The notes under the pieces: model-generated
Database searches by the model: none
Seen by the model: only the letters and a program-made list of their open reading frames with translations
Told to the model about the DNA's origin: nothing
Shown here: piece after piece, positions 8,036-13,943 of the stretch
Numbering within the stretch: position 1 is the first letter of the stretch
Layout of the letters: each line of letters begins with the position of its first letter
DNA from: CAYGZQ01 sp964354375 [NCBI: uncultured Planctomycetota bacterium]
GTDB taxonomy: Bacteria > JAJVIF01 > JAPKYR01
DNA: 16,521 bases
Reading direction: 5' to 3'
NCBI GenBank assembly: GCA_964354375.1
Contig: CAYGZQ010000076.1
Span: forward strand, 1-16,521
Program-made: the position numbers and the translations under genes

Positions 8036-8287
8036 TCAACCCCTGCAGAAACCCTCGCTAATATGCTCCATCGACGTGGACACGTAGTGATCTTTCACGT
8101 GGTAGAAAATCGGCTTTTCCGTCTGCAGCAGATGGACCAGAAGCTGAAGCTCCTGCGGCGTGTCCACCTTCTCCTCGTAGACATTGCCGGCCTCGTCCTT
8201 GAGCCACAGAAGACCCTCGTGCTCGTCGAGGTCCCATTTTGCGCTGAAGCCCACGATTTCCTTGATCTCGTCCATGGTTTTGACCAT
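8036..8287 (-). CDS. Small hypothetical protein (83 aa) inside a tRNA operon
   Basis: Encodes an acidic, soluble 83-residue protein with a believable globular composition (AKWDLDEHEGLLWLKDEAG; QELQLLVHLLQ). It has no signal peptide, membrane helix or recognised domain. It lies on the same strand as, and between, tRNA-Arg(CCU) and tRNA-Ser(CGA), with 16 and 27 nt gaps, so it is probably on the same transcript. ATG 8287 has a G-rich site (GGGGGGCAGG) directly upstream; an alternative ATG four codons later has AGG 12 nt upstream. Overlapping ORFs in other frames have poorer composition. It may be a real conserved small gene, but I cannot name it. Confidence 0.65.
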   Translation of the reverse strand: MVKTMDEIKEIVGFSAKWDLDEHEGLLWLKDEAGNVYEEKVDTPQELQLLVHLLQTEKPIFYHVKDHYVSTSMEHISEGFCRG

Positions 8288-8303
8288 CCTGCCCCCCGAT
8301 TTG

Positions 8304-8378
8304 TGGCGCCCTCACCAGGAATTGAACCTGGATCGCCGGTTTAGGAGACCGATGCTCTGTCCGTTGAGCTATGAGGGC
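8304..8378 (-). tRNA. tRNA-Arg (anticodon CCU), CCA encoded
   Basis: Cloverleaf on the minus strand: acceptor GCCCTCA/TGAGGGC, anticodon loop CTCCTAA, T-loop TTCAATT, discriminator G and encoded CCA. It reads AGG. Closely related in sequence to the two other Arg tRNAs of the cluster. Confidence 0.95.
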
Positions 8379-8404
8379 TCAAACTTATCGCAACAGCAAT
8401 GTAG

Positions 8405-8425
8405 CCCGGCATCTCATTTGCCGGG
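8405..8425 (-). repeat. Hairpin in the spacer between two tRNA-Arg genes
   Basis: CCCGGC and GCCGGG (6 bp) enclose a 9-nt loop in the 72-nt spacer between tRNA-Arg(GCG) and tRNA-Arg(CCU). It has no T-run. It may be an RNA-processing structure or a palindromic repeat. Confidence 0.4.
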
Positions 8426-8450
8426 ATCGACGTAACTGCTCTTGTCCGAA

Positions 8451-8525
8451 TGGTGCGCCCGACAGGAATCGAACCTGTATCGCCGGCTCCGCAGGCCGAT
8501 ACTCTATCCGTTGAGCTACGAGCGC
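8451..8525 (-). tRNA. tRNA-Arg (anticodon GCG), CCA encoded
   Basis: Cloverleaf on the minus strand: acceptor GCGCTCG/CGGGCGC, anticodon stem TCGGC/GCCGG around loop CTGCGGA, T-loop TTCGATT, discriminator A and encoded CCA. Position 34 is G, not the A that most bacteria have in the tRNA-Arg reading CGU/CGC and deaminate to inosine. This is unusual for a bacterium. Confidence 0.93.
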
Positions 8526-8543
8526 ACGCGCATTGAAATCCTA

Positions 8544-8615
8544 CGCACCCACCGGGAATCGAACCCGGATCGCCGGTTCCGGAGACCGATACTCTATCCA
8601 TTGAGCTATGGGTGC
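8544..8615 (-). tRNA. tRNA-Arg (anticodon CCG), CCA not encoded
   Basis: Cloverleaf on the minus strand: acceptor GCACCCA/TGGGTGC, anticodon loop CTCCGGA, T-loop TTCGATT, discriminator G. The next three bases are TAG, so CCA must be added after transcription, unlike the other three tRNAs here. First gene of the operon, about 33 nt from the predicted start site. It reads CGG. Confidence 0.95.
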
Positions 8616-8655
8616 ACGCTCAAGGACGCCTCTCAAAACAAAGCCAAGCCAGTGC

Positions 8656-8685
8656 AATATACACTATGCAAACTGGTAATGACAA
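8656..8685 (-). promoter_or_regulatory. Sigma-70-type promoter of the tRNA operon
   Basis: Reading the minus strand, TTGTCA (8685-8680), an 18-nt spacer, then TATATT (8661-8656). Each hexamer matches consensus at five of six positions. Predicted start near 8648. Confidence 0.7.
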
Positions 8686-8797
8686 GAGCCGGTCAACCCC
8701 AGGTTTCGCATGAGGGGTACGCCATGTCCCTAAGTTGTCTAAACCTTTCACGTGCCCCTGTGTCTCATACCCCGACAGGCGGCGATAATAAGAATAG

Positions 8798-8826
8798 TTG
8801 CCCGCGAGCATTGCGAGTGATAGAGT
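8798..8826 (+). promoter_or_regulatory. Candidate promoter of the exbB cluster
   Basis: TTGCCC (8798-8803), a 17-nt spacer, then TAGAGT (8821-8826) preceded by TGa, an extended -10. The predicted start near 8833 gives a 27-nt leader to the ATG at 8860. Confidence 0.45.
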
Positions 8827-8859
8827 GAGCCGCAGCAAAGGCGGGACGAGTTAATCCTT

Positions 8860-9501
8860 ATGGATCAACAGGCATTCACTTTGGGGAGCTGGTGGCAACA
8901 GGGCGGGGTCGTGATGTACCCGCTGGCCCTCTACTCGATCCTCGGTCTGGCTATCCTGATCGAGAAGCTCTTTTTCCTCAGAAACATCAGCGGGAAAGAG
9001 GCGGACCGGGTGCGGGAGGCCGCGGCGGGTGCGCGCATGGGCGATCCCAAGCCTCCGGTCGGCACGGGCCCTGTGCCCGTAATCCTCAATTACCTCCACA
9101 GGCTCTCCAAGGACGGCGTCAGCACGGAGGCGCTTGTGAGGGGAGCGGAGAGGGAGGTCGCGAGGCTCGAGGACATCTCGATGCGCGGGATGATCTGGCT
9201 TGCCATTATCGGCAACACCGCCCCGTTCGTGGGGCTTTTCGGCACGGTTGTGGGGATCATTCGTGCGTTCCACGGTCTGAGTAACAAGGGTCTGCTCACC
9301 GACCCCTCGGGCAATCCCGAACTGATCCGCGGGATAGCGGAAGCGCTGGTCGCCACCGCTACGGGTTTGCTGGTCGCGGTGCCCGCCGTGATCGCGTACA
9401 ACTTCCTCCTCAGGGAAATCCGGTCGCGCATTACGCGCGTCGAGCTCGCGTGCGCCGACTACGCAGACGCGCTGGGCAACACCAGGGAGCACAAGAAGTG
9501 A
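8860..9501 (+). CDS. exbB: ExbB/TolQ/MotA-family proton channel subunit
   Basis: 213 residues, the usual length for ExbB. It is the inner-membrane subunit that uses the proton gradient to drive a TonB- or TolA-like partner. Three helices are seen: about 17-40, 111-136 and 159-183. Family landmarks are GNTAPFVGLFGTVVGIIRAF (118-137) in the second helix and IAEALVATATGLLVAVPAVI (159-178) in the third. The ATG follows a weak GGGACGAG site. Its stop overlaps the GTG start of exbD (GTGA), so the two are translationally coupled, as usual for a complex with fixed stoichiometry. ExbB and TolQ cannot be told apart by sequence alone; the neighbouring genes contain no tolB or pal. Confidence 0.95.
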   Translation: MDQQAFTLGSWWQQGGVVMYPLALYSILGLAILIEKLFFLRNISGKEADRVREAAAGARMGDPKPPVGTGPVPVILNYLHRLSKDGVSTEALVRGAEREVARLEDISMRGMIWLAIIGNTAPFVGLFGTVVGIIRAFHGLSNKGLLTDPSGNPELIRGIAEALVATATGLLVAVPAVIAYNFLLREIRSRITRVELACADYADALGNTREHKK

Positions 9502-9974
9502 GGCGGAACGGTCAAGATCAGCCCGTCAGCGACATCAACATCACGCCCCTCACCGACGTGATGCTGGTTCTGCTGGTCATTTTCATGATCTCATCGCCGG
9601 TTCTTCTGGCCCGCGGGATCGAGGTGCATCTGCCCCAGGTGAAGGAGGCTCCCGCGCTTGTCGAGTCGGATCATGTGCTCTACATCAGCAAGGACGGCGA
9701 GCTGATTCTCGATAACGTGACATGCACGCCCGATGCGCTCGCGCTGGCGTTTGTCGACCTCGTGAAGGCTGCGGACGTAAGCGGCGATGTCGTGAACCTG
9801 TTCATAAGGGCCGATGAGACCGTGACGTACCGGGACATGACCGCGGTCATGGACATCGCAACCCGGGCGGGCATCGAGCGCATCAGCCTCGTGCAGGAAA
9901 TCGTGGAGTCTCCGCCGGAAGACACCGCCGGTACGTCGGACGAGCAGCCGGAAAACACGCCTTCCGACGGTTGA
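9498..9974 (+). CDS. exbD: ExbD/TolR-family proton channel subunit
   Basis: 158 residues from GTG 9498, chosen because it overlaps the exbB stop by four bases and has AGGGAG at 9484-9489; a longer reading upstream would run inside exbB. A short cytoplasmic tail leads into DINITPLTDVMLVLLVIFMI (12-31), the diagnostic ExbD segment, with the essential membrane aspartate at Asp20. The periplasmic part (about 40-140) has the usual pattern ending in an amphipathic segment (DIATRAGIERISLV), followed by an acidic, Pro/Ser/Thr-rich tail of about 20 residues. It works with ExbB as the proton-driven stator. Confidence 0.95.
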   Translation: MRRNGQDQPVSDINITPLTDVMLVLLVIFMISSPVLLARGIEVHLPQVKEAPALVESDHVLYISKDGELILDNVTCTPDALALAFVDLVKAADVSGDVVNLFIRADETVTYRDMTAVMDIATRAGIERISLVQEIVESPPEDTAGTSDEQPENTPSDG

Positions 9975-10016
9975 ACAAACAGACGAGGAATCTACTCTTA
10001 GACTGCGGATTCAGGT

Positions 10017-11366
10017 TTGGCTGAACAGATAACATCGATGGATGAATGGAACGGCTCCTACGTGAGACGGCTCTCCCCGTTTCTGGGAGCGTCGGTAGCT
10101 CTGCATGTCCTGGCCATTCTGGTTGTCATAGGGATCGGCATGCTTTCGAGCGGCGGCGGTGGACTGGACGTGAGGTTGTTCGACCCGGGAAGATACACCG
10201 GGACCGCTCCGTCCGGACCCCTCCTCGGCGGATTCAGCCCTCCCGAACGCGTAAAGGTTTTCAGGATTGATTTCTTCCGCCAGATCATTCCATGGCATCC
10301 GCCGGAACCGGTCGTCGAGGAAGTCCAGCCGCCTGAGGAGACCCCTCCTCCTGTGACTGAGCCTGTGAAGGAGACGCCCCCGGAGGAACCTGAGGCGGAG
10401 GTCTCCACGTCGCAACCCGAGCCGGCTGTAGAAGAATCTGCCGGTAATCTTGAGCCATCTTTGACAGGGGACCAGGGCTCCGCCGGCCAGGGAGACCTCA
10501 CTGCTCTTACAGGCAATCCCAGGGATCTTCTCGGTTCCATGACCGACATCGGAGTTCCGATAGAAAACGGCACAGGCCCGGTCGGACCGCCGGTCCCGAT
10601 TCTCGCGCAGCCGGACCTGTCACAGGTTTCCGGCGATGAAGGCGCGCTTCCGGATGCAATGGGTGTATTTCAGGGCTCCGAGACCGAGAACCCCGAGGCT
10701 GAGGCGAACGTGTTTCCGATGCCTGCGTGGCAGGTCGCCGACGCGAATGACGTCCAGTGGGACAGCACGCAGTTCCTGGGAGAGTACACGATCTACATCA
10801 TGGCCGATTTCTCGAAGCGTCACGGCCCCGAGCAGCTACTTGCCTGGAATTACACGTTCAGAGAGCTTCTGGGGTTCGCGAACTACATCTACCCCCCGAA
10901 TATCGTGAATGTGGCGACGACTCTCGAAGACCCCTATACGTACGACCGCGTGCAGGTCGGCGACATGCTCATACAAGCATACGTTGATGAACATATCATC
11001 GGCGTCATGGCGGTCGACACCGACGGCGCACTCCCCAAGTCTCTGGGCTACACGGAGCTCCCGCAGCCGATCGTTGTCTTTGTCGATCACTACGGCTTCA
11101 TTCGGATGATTCTCATCGGTCGAGTCAATGACATACAGATGGACAACATCCAACAGGCGATGGGCGTAATCGCCGACATGTGGCAGTGGACCGACAAGGA
11201 AAGAACCAAGTTGCCGACAGCAACCATGCTTGTCATCCAGAACTTCATTCGTCCCAGGGCGGATGATCCGGAGATGCGGAGAATCCTGCCCCTGGGCATG
11301 CCGGAAAACCTCGGATACCCGCCCGCTCCCCAGCCTGACGAGACCTCGACCGATCAGCCCGGCTGA
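10017..11366 (+). CDS. TonB-like energy transducer with a cysteine-free thioredoxin-like C-terminal domain
   Basis: 449 residues if TTG 10017 is used (GGA at 10007 upstream); ATG 10038 is the alternative and removes seven residues. One helix near residues 23-43 (FLGASVALHVLAILVVIGIG) follows a short basic tail, as in TonB. Residues about 93-141 are a Pro/Glu-rich spacer (PPEETPPPVTEPVKETPPEE) suited to spanning the periplasm, then a Gly/Pro/Ser-rich linker to about 235. The C-terminus (about 245-405) does not show the TonB C-terminal motif. Instead YTIYIMADFSKRHGPEQLL and LPQPIVVFVDHYGFIRMILI (candidate cis-Pro351) look like the first and central strands of a thioredoxin/AhpC-TSA fold. The whole protein has no cysteine, so it cannot be a CXXC redox enzyme. 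The fold call is inference; the TonB-like role rests on topology and on the exbB-exbD context, 42 nt upstream. Confidence 0.8.
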   Translation: MAEQITSMDEWNGSYVRRLSPFLGASVALHVLAILVVIGIGMLSSGGGGLDVRLFDPGRYTGTAPSGPLLGGFSPPERVKVFRIDFFRQIIPWHPPEPVVEEVQPPEETPPPVTEPVKETPPEEPEAEVSTSQPEPAVEESAGNLEPSLTGDQGSAGQGDLTALTGNPRDLLGSMTDIGVPIENGTGPVGPPVPILAQPDLSQVSGDEGALPDAMGVFQGSETENPEAEANVFPMPAWQVADANDVQWDSTQFLGEYTIYIMADFSKRHGPEQLLAWNYTFRELLGFANYIYPPNIVNVATTLEDPYTYDRVQVGDMLIQAYVDEHIIGVMAVDTDGALPKSLGYTELPQPIVVFVDHYGFIRMILIGRVNDIQMDNIQQAMGVIADMWQWTDKERTKLPTATMLVIQNFIRPRADDPEMRRILPLGMPENLGYPPAPQPDETSTDQPG

Positions 11367-11418
11367 ACCTGCGAAACCGAAAGGTTCCCCTGCCCTCGCG
11401 GTACACATCGGCGGCGTG

Positions 11419-11427
11419 TGTTATTAT
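11419..11427 (+). promoter_or_regulatory. Candidate extended -10 (TGtTATTAT) just before the PQQ-propeller gene
   Basis: The TGn plus TATTAT lies 12 nt before ATG 11440, so transcription would begin about six nt before the start codon. No -35 is evident. If used, the mRNA would be nearly leaderless, which would fit the lack of a ribosome binding site. Confidence 0.35.
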
Positions 11428-11439
11428 TCCCCACAGAAA

Positions 11440-12972
11440 ATGACACCCGGACTCAGATACTGCATCATCCCGCTTGTCGTCTTTGTCGCATGCGGGCTTG
11501 CGCGACCGGTCATGGCCGCCGGGAGAGACGAGGTGCTCGGAATCCTCACTCCACCTGCAGTGGAGGAGAAGGTCATTTATTTCGTTCACTGGCCCCAGAC
11601 CCTGTACGCGTTCGACGAAACTGCGAACAAGCTCAGATGGTCGACCGCGCTGGAACCGCCGCTGGAAGACATCGATGACGGAAAGCTCCCGGCACCAGCA
11701 CCCCGGACTTCTCTGACCTGCATTCTTGTGCACCTGGGAAGGCAGCTCTGGGGCGTATCGAAGGTCGATGGGCACACTGTATGGAGCGCAAAGGGGCTCG
11801 AGAAAGCGTCCAGGGATTCGAGCGCCTCGATGTCCAACACGCTCCCCGGCTACTACGTGCTTTCCGGCGATACCGACAGCTCGGTGATTACGCTGGAAGA
11901 GGAGAGCGGATGGTGGTTCTGCCGGAGCAGGAGGCTGGGCGACGGCAGCGTCGAGTGGGAGCACCGTCTGAACGGAGAGCCGCGCGGCTGGTGGCTGGAC
12001 GGACGGAGTCTGTGGATCGGTTTCGAGCTGTTCGGATCATCCGGACCCGGCTCGGCCAACGGCAGCCCGGGAAACATCGTCAAGCTGGACACCGGCAGCG
12101 GAAATCTCCTGTGGGCCACGCAGGTGACGGAGAATGTCAAGTTGCAGTCGGTCTTCAGGGTGGCCGGTCAGCGGGTATGCCTGATGGAGAGGACCGCGGA
12201 CGGCGACTTCCAGGTCCGCGGATTCGATGAGGAGTCGGGGAGTCTGGCCCGCTCGATAACATACTCTGCGGGAGACCTGATCGCGGCGCTGGTCTCGGGA
12301 GACAAGCTGGTTTTTCTGCACCGGGAGGGCTCCTCTGAGCAGAACCTGGTCAGGTTCCTGCTGTACTACTCGTCCCTGAATCCGATCCGGTTCCAGACTG
12401 TCGGGGAGGCGCGTGCCGATCAGCTTTTCTCGACTCCCGCGGTTGACGGAAACCTTCTTCTCTATGCGGGGGCGTCGTATTCGTTGTACGACGGCAAGCT
12501 GGTCTGGCAGGAGCATCTGCAGAGGTCGCTTGTAGACTGGGCTGCCGACGATTACCGGCTCTACCTGTGGGACAGCGCCGGTTCGATCCAGGGTCTTGAT
12601 CGGCTCACGGGACAGGAGGTCTGGAAGACTCCGTTTGCGGTCCTGCCGCCCGACGAGCAGCTCGGCCCCCATCATGGAGGTGCGTCTCTGGCTCTGGCCG
12701 ACCAGCGCCTGTTTGCCTCAACGCCGACGGGGGAGGTCTACAGGATAGACCCAGCCACGGGCGAGCTCCATCCCGGAGTCCTTACCGTGAGAGAAGATAG
12801 TTCCATCGAGCCCGCGGGGCGCACGCACGGTCCGGGGGAGAACCGGTCGCACAGAACAACCATGCTGTGGATTTCGATCACGATAGTCGTCCTTATCGGC
12901 TTTGCCTTCCTGTGGTTCTGGACGAGGAAGCCCCAGCCGTGGAGTGATAGCGATGGCTCGACACGCTTCTGA
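11440..12972 (+). CDS. PQQ-type beta-propeller protein anchored by a C-terminal helix
   Basis: 510 residues from ATG 11440. This start is chosen because it begins a clean Sec signal (MTPGLRYC, hydrophobic core, then RPVMAAGR); the frame stays open further upstream but there it reads through the previous gene. The body has repeated PQQ-like blades: LYAFDETANKLRWSTAL, LWGVSKVDGHTVWSAK, IVKLDTGSGNLLWATQV, LYDGKLVWQEHL, IQGLDRLTGQEVWKTPF and VYRIDPATGELHPG. A single helix at about residues 474-494 with RKPQPW after it would place the propeller in the periplasm and a short tail in the cytoplasm. Such propellers often act as assembly scaffolds (compare BamB) or bind a quinone cofactor; no dehydrogenase signature is seen. 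No ribosome binding site is evident. The 3' end overlaps the next gene by 20 nt. Confidence 0.88.
   Translation: MTPGLRYCIIPLVVFVACGLARPVMAAGRDEVLGILTPPAVEEKVIYFVHWPQTLYAFDETANKLRWSTALEPPLEDIDDGKLPAPAPRTSLTCILVHLGRQLWGVSKVDGHTVWSAKGLEKASRDSSASMSNTLPGYYVLSGDTDSSVITLEEESGWWFCRSRRLGDGSVEWEHRLNGEPRGWWLDGRSLWIGFELFGSSGPGSANGSPGNIVKLDTGSGNLLWATQVTENVKLQSVFRVAGQRVCLMERTADGDFQVRGFDEESGSLARSITYSAGDLIAALVSGDKLVFLHREGSSEQNLVRFLLYYSSLNPIRFQTVGEARADQLFSTPAVDGNLLLYAGASYSLYDGKLVWQEHLQRSLVDWAADDYRLYLWDSAGSIQGLDRLTGQEVWKTPFAVLPPDEQLGPHHGGASLALADQRLFASTPTGEVYRIDPATGELHPGVLTVREDSSIEPAGRTHGPGENRSHRTTMLWISITIVVLIGFAFLWFWTRKPQPWSDSDGSTRF
12941..12944 (+). promoter_or_regulatory. Ribosome binding site GGAG inside the propeller gene
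   Basis: It lies eight nt before ATG 12953 and supports that start over the earlier in-frame codon at 12902, which has no such site. Confidence 0.6.
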
Positions 12973-13705
12973 TTCCCCACCGCGCCGCAAGATCGAAGGC
13001 GGCAATGCCCCCGCGACAATGCTCCCGGTCGTGTTCCTGGCGGGCTATCTTGTGATGGCGCTGGAGATACTGGCGTTCAGAATTATACAGGCGAGCCTGG
13101 GATCGGCGATCTACTCCACGGGCGCGGTCCTGGGAATTGTGCTGGCGGCGCTCACGGGGGGGTATTGGCTCGGAGGGACGCTATCGGTGAGATTCCGGCC
13201 CACGAGAATCCAGGCGATCGCCCTTGTGACGGCCGGCGTCTGGATTTTCCTGATGGGCGGAATTCCCAAACCTGTCAGCGGGGTTTTTCAGAAGCGGGAG
13301 GACCCCCGACAGGCTGCTCAGGCCTACCTGCAGCCGCCGTGGAAAACCGTGCCCGAGTGGATCCTCGACCATCCGGTGAGCGATTCCAACGAGTTCCGCA
13401 TGAGATGGGATCCGTTGGTGGGATCGGTGATCCTGTTCACGGTTCCGAGTTTCCTGCTGGCCATGGTGGGCCCCTGCGCGATAAGGGCTCTCACGCGTCG
13501 AGCCGAGGAGGCCGGAAAGACGTCGGGATGGGTCTTTGCCCTTGGAAGCCTCGGGAGCATAGCCGGGGTGCTGGTAACCAGTTTCTGGCTCATAGCCGTG
13601 CTGGGACTCGGCGCGAACCTGAGGCTGATCGGACTGGTGGCATGTCTTTTGGGGGCGCTGGTTTCCCTGCGGGGCAGGCAGGATTTGTCGCAGAGGACGG
13701 AATAA
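12953..13705 (+). CDS. Spermidine-synthase-family membrane module without the catalytic domain
   Basis: 250 residues, about six helices. The N-terminal half (LAGYLVMALEILAFRIIQAS, then a Gly-rich helix GGYWLGGTLSVRFRP) and the C-terminal half (LLAMVGPCAIRALTRRAEEA, GWVFALGSLGSIAGVLVTSF) match the two conserved halves of the membrane domain fused to many bacterial spermidine-synthase-like proteins, where an ExLxxR-type helix and a late GxLYAxNxxGAxxG-type helix are typical. Here the protein stops where the Rossmann aminopropyltransferase domain would begin, and no such domain follows in any frame. It is therefore a stand-alone membrane module, probably not a polyamine enzyme. The 20-nt overlap with the propeller gene suggests that the two products act together. 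Confidence 0.82.
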   Translation: MARHASDSPPRRKIEGGNAPATMLPVVFLAGYLVMALEILAFRIIQASLGSAIYSTGAVLGIVLAALTGGYWLGGTLSVRFRPTRIQAIALVTAGVWIFLMGGIPKPVSGVFQKREDPRQAAQAYLQPPWKTVPEWILDHPVSDSNEFRMRWDPLVGSVILFTVPSFLLAMVGPCAIRALTRRAEEAGKTSGWVFALGSLGSIAGVLVTSFWLIAVLGLGANLRLIGLVACLLGALVSLRGRQDLSQRTE

Positions 13706-13818
13706 TCAAAGCGGGCTGCTTTTCATCGGTTGTTCAAGCTTGAGTGATTAAGGATGGGACCAGGGAAAAAACGTGCCGGATAAGTTGAATTCCGTGTGAT
13801 TTTTCGCTACGCTATCCA

Positions 13819-13848
13819 TTGCATTACAAGGGGCACTTCTGTTACAAT
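13819..13848 (+). promoter_or_regulatory. Promoter of the second family lipoprotein
   Basis: TTGCAT (13819-13824), 18-nt spacer, TACAAT (13843-13848) preceded by TGt. The predicted leader is about 90 nt. The 238-nt gap before it holds no ORF and no convincing terminator for the exbB cluster, only a weak AAAGC/GCTTT hairpin at 13708-13722. Confidence 0.5.
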
Positions 13849-13930
13849 TTAATAGGGTTATATCGAAGGATATTCGCTCCGATCCGGACAGGTTTGGGGC
13901 GGTTGAAGTCATTGGGCAAAACAAAAATCT

Positions 13931-13937
13931 AAGGAGG
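13931..13937 (+). promoter_or_regulatory. Consensus ribosome binding site AAGGAGG
   Basis: Seven-base match to the anti-Shine-Dalgarno complement, six nt before ATG 13944. It is the strongest site in the window and suggests high expression of the lipoprotein. Confidence 0.8.
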
Positions 13938-13943
13938 CTAAGC

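Noticed and set aside
8063-8344. 93-codon ORF on the plus strand
   Set aside because: Overlaps tRNA-Arg(CCU) and is antisense to the more protein-like 83-codon ORF.
11230-11439. Upstream extension of the propeller gene to 11230
   Set aside because: This stretch overlaps the end of the TonB-like gene in another frame and would bury the signal peptide that begins at 11440.
13705-13743. Palindrome TCAAGCTTGA after the membrane module gene as a terminator
   Set aside because: Ten bases with no loop and no T-run; too short to be a terminator and likely chance.
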